Part shown: piece after piece, positions 9,001-13,110 of the stretch
How the letters are laid out: every line of letters starts with the position of its first letter
Position numbering within the stretch: the stretch's first letter is position 1
Assembly (NCBI GenBank): GCA_965662735.1
Contig: CBFIIU010000022.1
Coordinates: 1 to 20,967, forward strand
Direction: 5' to 3'
Length of the DNA: 20,967 nucleotides
DNA from: JAYODZ01 sp965662735
GTDB lineage: Bacteria; Pseudomonadota; Alphaproteobacteria; RS24
Program-made: the position numbers and the translations under genes
The notes under the pieces: generated by a model
The model's database searches: none
Seen by the model: the letters and a program-made list of their open reading frames with translations, nothing else
What the model was told of the DNA's origin: nothing

Positions 9001-10147
9001 CGCCGGAGGTTTCAATTTGGCCCCCATTTCCGCCAGAAATGCCGGCTTCAGCGGAAATGCTTCCGGCCACCGCGGTCACCGAATTCGGGTTAGTAACGTC
9101 CGTCCACAGAACCACTGTGCCGCCATCGCCCTGTTCAGTCGCATCAGCCTGAATGACGGCGTCTGCTTCCATGGTGACCGTGAGTGCTTCGCGCAATGTG
9201 TCAGCCTCAGCAAACACACGGCGCTCGGCGCTTTGCCCCCCCTGCCAATCGCCCCCAACAAGCACCTGCCCGCCGCCAAGCGCGCCGGAGCTGTCGATTT
9301 CCGATCCAGATGCGAGGGTGATGTCATCGCCCTCGAGCACCACGCGCCCGCCAATATTTTTGATGCTGGTCGCCTGAATGAGGCCGGCATGATTGATTGC
9401 GCTGGCGCGTAACTCATTGGCAGCGGCGGCTGTGAGGTAAACAAAACCGTCTGGGGCGCGAATGGCGCCACCATTGTCGATAACCGCTTCTAACGCGCCT
9501 TCCTCAATCTCGATCTGCAAGGGGCCATCAAGGTCCAAGCGAACCCGCGTGGCCGCCGCCAAAATGGTTGTTCCTTGCGGGGTTGAAATGCTGCCCGAAT
9601 TAACAATTCGAGCGGCAATCAGGGCCACCATTCCATCTGAATGCGTTTCAATAACCCCATGATTTTCAATGGCTTTATCGGACGATCCCGCAAACACATA
9701 ATTGCCGCTCATAAAATCCTGCGGCGCGATTTCGAGGGTGGAGGCGATCAGTGATCCAACATGCACCTGCGCCGTTTCAGTGAAAATCATTCCGGCCGGA
9801 TTGATCAACACCACTTGTCCCGTTGCGGTGATCCGCCCCCGAATATCCGAAATTTGGTTCCCAGTGACCCGATTAAGCGTTGTGGAACTGGCGTTCGGTT
9901 GCTCAAACTCGACATGCGCATCGGCCGCAATGGAAAACCCTTGCCAATTAATGGCCGCTTTGTCAGACCCTTGCTGAACCTTAAGGTGGGTGGAGGAAAC
10001 GGCGTGAATTTGTGCTTCGCCCGCCACCACCTCGCCGCCATGGGGGAGGTCCATAGCACGCGCCATGCCGGAGGGCACAAGCCCCCCGAGCACAGTTGTC
10101 GAAAACGCCAACATGTGTATTGTTAACAATCGTGCCTTAACGCCCAT
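1..10147 (-). CDS. Giant two-partner-secretion exoprotein (FHA-like adhesin, TpsA family), 3' end outside window
   Basis: The frame reads open from ATG 10147 to the left edge (3382 complete codons) and I met no stop in it. Residues 1-31 form a signal peptide with a hydrophobic core and an ARA cleavage site after A31. A haemagglutination-activity (TPS) domain follows, with NWQGFSI at 67-73 and NPAGM at 116-120. GEWLLDPDTD lies near residue 400, a segment often found after TPS domains. The rest is Gly/Ser/Thr/Asn-rich beta-helical repeat (about 9300 to 2530), then MBG and YDG modules (2520 to 1). I saw no cysteine after the signal peptide, as is common in TpsA passengers. In this family the TPS domain engages an outer-membrane TpsB (Omp85-like) pore, which exports the passenger to the cell surface; an adhesin or biofilm role is inferred. 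No tpsB is in the window. A TTG at 10159 is an alternative start. It is certainly an exoprotein; its ligand is unknown. Confidence 0.93.
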   Translation of the reverse strand, partial: MGVKARLLTIHMLAFSTTVLGGLVPSGMARAMDLPHGGEVVAGEAQIHAVSSTHLKVQQGSDKAAINWQGFSIAADAHVEFEQPNASSTTLNRVTGNQISDIRGRITATGQVVLINPAGMIFTETAQVHVGSLIASTLEIAPQDFMSGNYVFAGSSDKAIENHGVIETHSDGMVALIAARIVNSGSISTPQGTTILAAATRVRLDLDGPLQIEIEEGALEAVIDNGGAIRAPDGFVYLTAAAANELRASAINHAGLIQATSIKNIGGRVVLEGDDITLASGSEIDSSGALGGGQVLVGGDWQGGQSAERRVFAEADTLREALTVTMEADAVIQADATEQGDGGTVVLWTDVTNPNSVTAVAGSISAEAGISGGNGGQIETSGARLVTTGVQVSTKAPLGETGEWLLDPDTDLHLSQVGDTDGDIENVAEVNTILDALANSNVKIFTWSADVYVNSAINYTGANTLTIDAGGHLLINKNITSGGLKLLSKDSIRFEGGAVTLTTTNADRSAGQLIFSSGYDGSDGTFRALHALTIRTAGGDVVFGGSNTDGTGFTIANDWRGLEFTGLDIQTNGGHVTMRGQSVNGEGVLFQGTTTISTGGGNIYVDARTNHDRGLEFLGSSSFDSGTGTIYLKGHAGVTATSSNNDHHGIYFAGSSASFISSNPTSNAIKLVGIGTRGRGIDVYSGAFSLQSLSPTGGIVLDGTRGTARNWSISLAGSSNHVLAADGLIDIIARDAGGVTSGTDGYLNLNGAIIGRLAGSAVPTSSADVQITANKVQPNPFYANTTGTIDILPFSDSFGETFSTASKLRVNSDAGGAPSGLTIGTANNTANVTLANPISIDGPIEVYGGVITTSSPVTSAGAITLIGSRVLINSSLTSTGTGDILLQANTDSNSSVELASTSSVLKTGGAASTLTIKGVSRISAFTGSTISGSAGSPLNVIFWSDYDGDGGDGGVSAQATIATYGGHVWMGGSDTAYGSQQWNGLTVGDGASEGAYGYNYNAIDLRTPSITTSGGDIWIRAGSGYGSGYDGITIYSDVYLDTGSGDITLEGDGFERIQTNFNIIIADDTAGVLTIKPYTNDWTSFGTVFDITGNFTGTRYQGTHEFVEFQINDVPDLGGLIIGKPGTNVGVKFHNALQVNGPIEAYGKFLEVSSGLTSTNGGITLSVENQIWLYGNISATGDILMKTVGVKGTGTSDGYIYLVPNKSITTSGAQSDIILWANSANLTSGAGNNEIILDGNNTISTNGGDIILAGGLDNGANGGVANDGIPDGYAYRATYPGGAIDIRGSNVSLTTSGGAVLMRGQQDGTDNAISYLSGAVDTGGGAFTAQAIGNVYFNGTINTSAAVDRDVLFKATDSIVFGANQSTRTNGGDVILWANSDASGTGGITLGNSVLFNTINGSTASGLSGGGDIILAGGADTDADGQPDGFASGGTSRSGVALGTSTSSNIKLYSGGGDIIIRGTSTSNAGDFYNKMGLAQYGKFLADAGTGAIDISASAVNSYGINFVYQDNNVNRYDDHLVLRSAKTTGTAISISGTSSSSYGVVLNYQHPKKILVTGGGAISIIGDGGRGDYGVFMENADILASSGDISIQGNDGIVVATLGLEIGAKSGSAEVPTSSSNITLSGDRLAYSNLNVVSTGTLTIEPGITSFASPYTLDTGLLGGGITGLTVGKAGNTANLTFANPITISGPISAYGGDITFNASLNTSAAGASGDILAKASGNITLSAGRSITTNGGDVVLWSNSDGANSFGSVLLRDLSSVSTSGGHIWMGGGSGSTTWNGLTVGNGYAVSGTSISPIAGGAFVAGIYLERASINSGNGDIALRAEDAVAGARRAFVNLGASTINAGTGQIDIDVISVNEYGFVTGMHNGAGGNNSANLTITSAFDDASAYAIDISTTSSSISPMIVEGTTTISATGRGKLRLLTQGSAGNTGLLLGYSTFSYATLNVLASSGAIELNTGASSVDIANSGSSGVIGAKAGTSVTSSQSNIEFIADDIGAAGPLNFSTSGLLIMRSSGATFGSTVDLSTLSVSSDLGGLQIGTSTNVSDIILGKDLALSGPLTLYGTNLSILGNVNTTAAGAAGDFLAKASGDIELATTKSITTNGGDVILWANADGGATHGVVNLRYQSTISTQSGHVWIGGSASDGGSTSWNGLTVGDGYAVSGDDELVTGTSNTRMVKSGVYLEGNTITTGGGDIAIYGKTTQSGRGFVSTGPVSINSGTGTILVQSITTNLGGAAGSGWHHNPSIPVLNGSLTLTSASNAATAITWSADASASTEADFLGEGWGAAGTNQLIATGSGGISFTALGSSTRANAPGLRLGYGTSQGGYLNLLSASGDIFMNTGAKRLSLANSLTAATIGAKAGTTVTSSTANIEVVSDDVSAAGDFTFATSGTLILRPDSPAFSATVDLSRLYVSPNLGGLQIGLSTNTSDIIFGKDLSIAGSITAFGGNMTLNAGVELTAGANENIILAGSGLFTNYSGANALAVSGTGRWIIYAADVIGNTYGALNSANQGIFNKTYSTLAPASVAAGNRYVFASSGQQAITFTTTDLTKIYGDTIDLTTAYTISSGGISGETGVFEGIAAGDVLLSIGDVFSVNPTFSATGAAASSSVGTSTIVAAGGTAKAGYSVNYDSSGELVVTVRPITLSTNAATKVYGEADPSLSVAVAGGSLGGADALSEVTGSLSREAGANVGAYDIALGAGAKAANYAITFTADNNAFTITPKTVSLSASKIYDGTNDLTGAVTLSTGVGVETLTYTGAVANAATVADAQFISSITLTNGTNGELASNYQLPTLNVANAPASILLRPITLSANAATKVYGEADPALSYGAEAANGSRGLVVGDVFAGAVTRAVGETVGAYAIERGSIANSNYAISWLSTDLTITPKPLTINGFTVSDKVYDSTRSATVSAAGTLVGVVGADDVAFQSGGTTLFDTANVGTGKTVTITALELLGADIANYSLPETHTTTAAITPKTVSLTASKVYDGTTDLSGAVTIQTGIGAQTLTYANAVANSATVADARFIQNITLLDGANGGLATNYQLPALAAATAPATITRAALTITANNTTKFVTQSDPTGFAGVSYSGFVGNEDATVLTTLPSVSRTLSGQVALDEPSGTYVGRLVAAGAVAANYSISYVTGDFTIVPADKLLVHVENLTHTYGSPDLYVVTGAFYMDGGDQQIAVLSADGVNGVGTLSQSGALNAVISLTDGAGGTAAFTLAPAASTWSASGQLDVGTYALEVTAITETSSNFSSNITVVGMQTVQQRALTLTSASIPSKVYDGNTSIDAGTLTLGLTEKVSGDNLEVAAAIRDYANRNIGTGKSYTLSNLALSGTDAENYYLTDGATQSFTNGEITAKPVTLSWATPSTPISRVYSGGI
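1665..1720 (-). repeat. 56-bp near-identical DNA repeat, copy 1 (start of an MBG module)
   Basis: It matches 2160-2215 at 54 of 56 positions by eye; one mismatch is silent (Y codon TAT/TAC-type change) and one alters an Ala/Thr-type codon. The offset is 495 bp, exactly 165 codons, so both copies are read in the same frame and encode the RPITLS.NAATKVYGEADP segment of two successive MBG modules. Such DNA-level identity in otherwise diverged modules indicates recent duplication or gene conversion. Confidence 0.85.
2160..2215 (-). repeat. 56-bp near-identical DNA repeat, copy 2
   Basis: Partner of the copy at 1665-1720; see that entry. It encodes the start of the upstream MBG module. The flanking sequence of the two modules is much less alike than the 56-bp core. 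Confidence 0.85.
2530..9300 (-). repeat. Beta-helical passenger with large internal repeat modules
   Basis: This is the central passenger of the exoprotein. A module begins with a GL(T/Q/I)IG...NT segment, continues with a 'GPI..YGG' strand, then often GDILAKASG, SITTNGGDV(I/V)LW and WNGLTVGDGYAVSG. I find five such module starts, near plus-strand positions 7690, 6790, 5140, 4030 and 2880. The 5140, 4030 and 2880 modules are the most alike and are about 1.1 kb apart. The 7690 and 6790 modules are more diverged. The segments GGHVWMGGS (about 7230), GGHIWMGGG (about 4840) and SGHVWIGGS (about 3730) repeat as well. The pattern suggests growth of the stalk by in-frame duplication. Boundaries are approximate. 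Confidence 0.75.
9308..10054 (-). other. TPS (haemagglutination-activity) secretion domain of the exoprotein
   Basis: Domain inside the giant CDS, roughly residues 32-280, directly after the predicted signal-peptide cleavage site. Family hallmarks seen in translation are NWQGFSI at 67-73, the RVTGNQISDIRGRI stretch around 88-101, and VLINPAGMIF at 113-122, which corresponds to the NPNGI-type motif of TPS domains. In characterised TpsA proteins this right-handed beta-helix is recognised by the POTRA domains of TpsB. The C-terminal limit is approximate. Confidence 0.88.
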
Positions 10148-10160
10148 ATTGTTAAGCAAA

Positions 10161-10168
10161 CCCCCTCC
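10161..10168 (-). promoter_or_regulatory. Ribosome binding site of the exoprotein gene
   Basis: On the minus strand the sequence is GGAGGGGG. It lies 13 nt before ATG 10147, slightly far, and only 1 nt (4 nt from the GGAGG core) before an in-frame TTG at 10159. ATG is preferred because it gives a normal signal peptide, but initiation at TTG would add just four residues. Confidence 0.55.
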
Positions 10169-10208
10169 AAAACCAAACCTTACGCAACAAGGTTCGAAAA
10201 CCACCGTA

Positions 10209-10236
10209 ATTATCTGTAAATACGACAAAATATCAA
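10209..10236 (-). promoter_or_regulatory. Candidate sigma-70-type promoter for the exoprotein gene
   Basis: Read on the minus strand, TTGATA (10236-10231) and GATAAT (10214-10209) are separated by 16 bp. Each hexamer is one or two bases from consensus. A start near 10202 would give a leader of about 55 nt ending in the GGAGGGGG ribosome binding site. The region is AT-rich, so a chance match is possible. Confidence 0.4.
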
Positions 10237-10335
10237 TATTTTTTATTGACTTTTGGACGAATCAGCTTGGTTTTTTGGGGGTTTATTTCAGGATTTCCAG
10301 CAGATCCCTGCGAGGCCTCTGATGAGGTCCGCTTT

Positions 10336-10369
10336 GCCTCATTTTGAGGCATATTTTTTCGGAATATGC
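10336..10369. promoter_or_regulatory. Two abutting inverted repeats, possible operator
   Basis: gcctca-ttt-tgaggc (10336-10350) is a perfect 6-bp inverted repeat. It shares its last two bases with gcatatt-ttttcgg-aatatgc (10349-10369), a perfect 7-bp inverted repeat. They lie between two divergent genes, so regulator binding is plausible. A transcription terminator is less likely because no coding region ends here. The function is inferred only from position and symmetry. Confidence 0.4.
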
Positions 10370-10414
10370 GGAGGTGTTAGCACCAATAAAGCGCGTCCGC
10401 AAACCCAGACAGTT

Positions 10415-10450
10415 GGTCGAGCATAGGGTCGAATATGGGGTCGAACATAG
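10415..10450. repeat. 3 x 12-bp tandem direct repeat
   Basis: The three adjacent units are ggtcgagcatag, ggtcgaatatgg and ggtcgaacatag, with the GGTCGA core invariant. The repeats sit in the divergent intergenic region, about 205 bp upstream of the beta-glucosidase start and 270 bp upstream of the exoprotein start. They could be regulator sites spaced about one helical turn apart or a product of replication slippage. Confidence 0.85.
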
Positions 10451-10656
10451 GCTGTCCGTGAAACCGCTCCCTTACCTTCTATTCTTCGGGTAAAGTATTG
10501 TTTTTTTAATATTATATAAGTGCGCTTTGCGTTTTTTTTGAAGCGGCATGTCCTTGTCGACATGATCGCGCTCACCTAGAGTGTATCGCGGATCATACGT
10601 CGACCAATACAGGGAAAACGCACGGGAAATGCAGGTGAGATGCAGAGGATGAGAGG

Positions 10657-13110
10657 ATGAAACAGCCCGACGAATTTGCTGATGAAGCCCTTGACTTGGT
10701 CAATCGCATGTCGATCGACGAGAAAGCCTCGCTCATGTCCGGCTCAAGTTTTTGGCACTTACAGGCTCTGCCCGCCTATGATCTGCCGAAAATTATGGTC
10801 TCGGATGGCCCGCATGGCCTGCGCAAACAAAGCCATCACGCCGATCATATGGGGCTCAGCGCGTCAGTTCCCGCAACCTGTTTCCCGACAGCCGTCACCC
10901 TCGCTTCGTCATGGGACCGCAGCCTCATCCGCGAGGTCGGGGCCGCCATAGGCCGCGAATGCCAGGCTGAGGCTGTCTCGGTGCTATTGGCGCCTGGGGT
11001 GAACATTAAACGAAGCCCCTTATGTGGCCGCAATTTCGAATATTACTCGGAAGATCCGCTGATGGCGGGCGAAATGGCCTGCGCCTTTATTCAGGGGGTT
11101 CAATCGACCGGGACAGGAACCAGCCTCAAGCATTTTGCCGTTAATAATCAAGAAGCTCATCGCATGGTAGTCGATACATTGGTGGACCGCAGAAGTTTAT
11201 TCGAGATCTATTTACCAGCCTTTGAAGGGGCGGTGCGCCGGGCCCAGCCATGGACCGTTATGTGTGCCTATAATCGGCTGAACGGGATTTATTGTTCGGA
11301 GCACCGCGAATTGCTTACCGATATTTTGCGCGAGCGCTGGGGATTTAAAGGGCTCGTGGTCACTGATTGGGGGGCGGTCAATGATCGAGCGCTGGGGATA
11401 GCGGCAGGTCTTGATTTAGAAATGCCCAGCAGTGGCGGATTTTATGATCGACAAATTGCACAGAAGGTCAAAAACGGAAGCTTTGACGAGCTGTGGCTTA
11501 ACCGATCAGCCCAACGCGTCACCCAGCTGATTTTAGCGGCGAAACACAATACGACAAACCACAATGCGGTACCCCGTTCAGCGCCCTCTTCAGCATCTTA
11601 TTCGGTGGATTTTGATGCGCATCACGCGCTCGCCCGCAAAGCCGCCGCGGAGGGCGCTGTTTTGCTGAAAAACACAGGAATTCTGCCGCTTTCCGCCGAT
11701 CGATCCGTGGCCTTAATTGGCGGCTTTGCAACCCAGCCGCGGTTTCAAGGCGCCGGCTCATCGCAGGTTAATGCAACCCGACTGGACACCCCCTTAGATG
11801 CTTTTCTCGTCCATTTGGGGCATGACAAAATCGCTTATGCGCAAGGCTATGACCCCGAATTGGCCGAGCTCGATGAGGCCCTGATTGCGCAGGCCGTTGC
11901 CGCGGCGCAAGACGCTGATATTGCGATCATTATGGCCGGTCTGCCGCCCTTATACGAGGCCGAGGGCTTTGACCGTCCGCATATGCGCCAGCCCGAGCAA
12001 ATAGATCGGCTCATTTCGGCGGTGGCGGCAGTGAATGCCAATTGTGTCATCGTTTTGTCGAATGGCGCGCCCATTGAAATGCCCTGGCTCAATGAGGTCG
12101 CCGCTATTCTCGAACTGTATTTGGCGGGGCAAGCGGGCGCTCATGCGATGGTCGACCTGCTTTATGGCGTGGTCAATCCGAGCGGCAAATTGGCCGAGAC
12201 ATTTCCCCTAGCTTTAAGCGGTGTAGCGGCGCAAGAAAATTTTGCCAATCACCAACGCCAACTGATCTATCGCGAGGGGCTAAACATCGGATATCGTTAC
12301 TTTATCAGCCATGATCTTCCGGTTCTGTTTCCATTTGGGCATGGGTTGAGCTATACGCAATTCCGCTATAGCGACGCCAAAGTGACCCAAGCATGGGACA
12401 CCAGCCTGTCGCGTGACGCGGCCTCGCTCGAAGTTGCGGTCACCATTACCAATAGCGGCGATCGCGCGGGGGCTGAAATCGTCCAAGTTTATGTGCGCGA
12501 CGTGGAGGCGACGCCCTATCGGCCTGATCGAGAGCTGAAAGCCTTTGAGAAGCTCATGCTGGCTGCGGGCGAAGCTCGAGAAGTGCGGTTTCGCTTAGAT
12601 TATCGGGCTTTTGCCTATTTTGATGTGGTCCTCGACGACTGGGAAATCGAGCCTGGCGATTTTGATATTCTGTTCGGCTCGTCCAGCACCGATATTCGAG
12701 CAAATATGCGGGTGAACCTGCCGGCGATGGGCCACCGCAATTCGGACCCTGTGTCCGAACAGCCCTATGTGATCATGCAAGATGCGCAATTATCCGCCTT
12801 GGGCCTGACCATCACCCCTCCCGAAACAGTGAGGCCCTATCACGCCAATACAACGCTCGCCGACATTCAGACCCATTGGCTGGGCCGGTATATTGTCGCC
12901 AAAGCGCTGGCCATGGCCAGTTCAAGCCTTGGTGCGCAACAAGAAACGGCGGTTGCGGCCAAAATGCGGACGGAGATGATCCTGTCACTTCGCCTAAAAA
13001 CCGTTCAAATCATGTCGGGCGGCGCCTTATCGCCCAAACGGTTTGACCTGTTAGTCCATGCCCTCAACCATCACTGGTTTCGTTTTTTTACGCGCTTATT
13101 GCGCCCCTAA
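10657..13110 (+). CDS. Glycoside hydrolase family 3 beta-glucosidase
   Basis: The 817-residue protein is a three-domain GH3 enzyme that releases beta-linked terminal sugars, most often glucose. A TIM-barrel domain (about 1-300) carries VSDGPHGLR, RNFEYYSEDP, LKHFAVNNQE and the nucleophile motif VTDWGAV, with D237 as the expected nucleophile. The alpha/beta sandwich domain (about 330-560) contains EAEGFDR; E436 is the likely acid/base by comparison with characterised GH3 enzymes. A fibronectin-III-like domain spans about 585-680, and a 125-residue helical tail follows, as in some bacterial GH3 proteins. There is no signal peptide, so it should act in the cytoplasm on imported glycosides. An AGAGG 8 nt before the ATG supports the start. 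The stop interleaves with that of the converging oxidoreductase gene. Exact substrate (glucoside, xyloside or other) cannot be read from the sequence. Confidence 0.95.
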   Translation: MKQPDEFADEALDLVNRMSIDEKASLMSGSSFWHLQALPAYDLPKIMVSDGPHGLRKQSHHADHMGLSASVPATCFPTAVTLASSWDRSLIREVGAAIGRECQAEAVSVLLAPGVNIKRSPLCGRNFEYYSEDPLMAGEMACAFIQGVQSTGTGTSLKHFAVNNQEAHRMVVDTLVDRRSLFEIYLPAFEGAVRRAQPWTVMCAYNRLNGIYCSEHRELLTDILRERWGFKGLVVTDWGAVNDRALGIAAGLDLEMPSSGGFYDRQIAQKVKNGSFDELWLNRSAQRVTQLILAAKHNTTNHNAVPRSAPSSASYSVDFDAHHALARKAAAEGAVLLKNTGILPLSADRSVALIGGFATQPRFQGAGSSQVNATRLDTPLDAFLVHLGHDKIAYAQGYDPELAELDEALIAQAVAAAQDADIAIIMAGLPPLYEAEGFDRPHMRQPEQIDRLISAVAAVNANCVIVLSNGAPIEMPWLNEVAAILELYLAGQAGAHAMVDLLYGVVNPSGKLAETFPLALSGVAAQENFANHQRQLIYREGLNIGYRYFISHDLPVLFPFGHGLSYTQFRYSDAKVTQAWDTSLSRDAASLEVAVTITNSGDRAGAEIVQVYVRDVEATPYRPDRELKAFEKLMLAAGEAREVRFRLDYRAFAYFDVVLDDWEIEPGDFDILFGSSSTDIRANMRVNLPAMGHRNSDPVSEQPYVIMQDAQLSALGLTITPPETVRPYHANTTLADIQTHWLGRYIVAKALAMASSSLGAQQETAVAAKMRTEMILSLRLKTVQIMSGGALSPKRFDLLVHALNHHWFRFFTRLLRP

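Larger units (their letters stand above)
10148..10656. other. Divergent intergenic region between the exoprotein and beta-glucosidase genes
   Basis: About 510 bp with no convincing gene. It is unusually AT-rich for the window, with several T runs (10237-10243, 10262-10268, 10501-10507, 10532-10539). It must hold the promoters of both divergent genes. It contains the promoter candidate at 10209-10236, an 8-bp palindrome gaggcctc near 10314, inverted repeats at 10336-10369 and a triple 12-bp repeat at 10415-10450. I found no well-spaced -35/-10 pair for the beta-glucosidase. Confidence 0.7.

Noticed and set aside
8732..9412. 226-codon plus-strand open frame
   Set aside because: It lies entirely antisense to the TPS-domain side of the exoprotein. 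The minus-strand frame gives clear family motifs, while this one has no recognisable domain.
10415..10450. Possible CRISPR remnant
   Set aside because: The 12-bp units are contiguous with no spacers and are far shorter than CRISPR repeats.
10498..10520. TTGTTT...TATAAG as a beta-glucosidase promoter
   Set aside because: The spacer is only about 11 bp, too short for a sigma-70-type promoter, and the region is simply AT-rich.
10339..10575. 78-codon minus-strand frame with a repeated RPHIRPYARPT pattern
   Set aside because: The pattern comes from translating the 12-bp tandem repeat (four codons per unit). There is no good ribosome binding site or family match.
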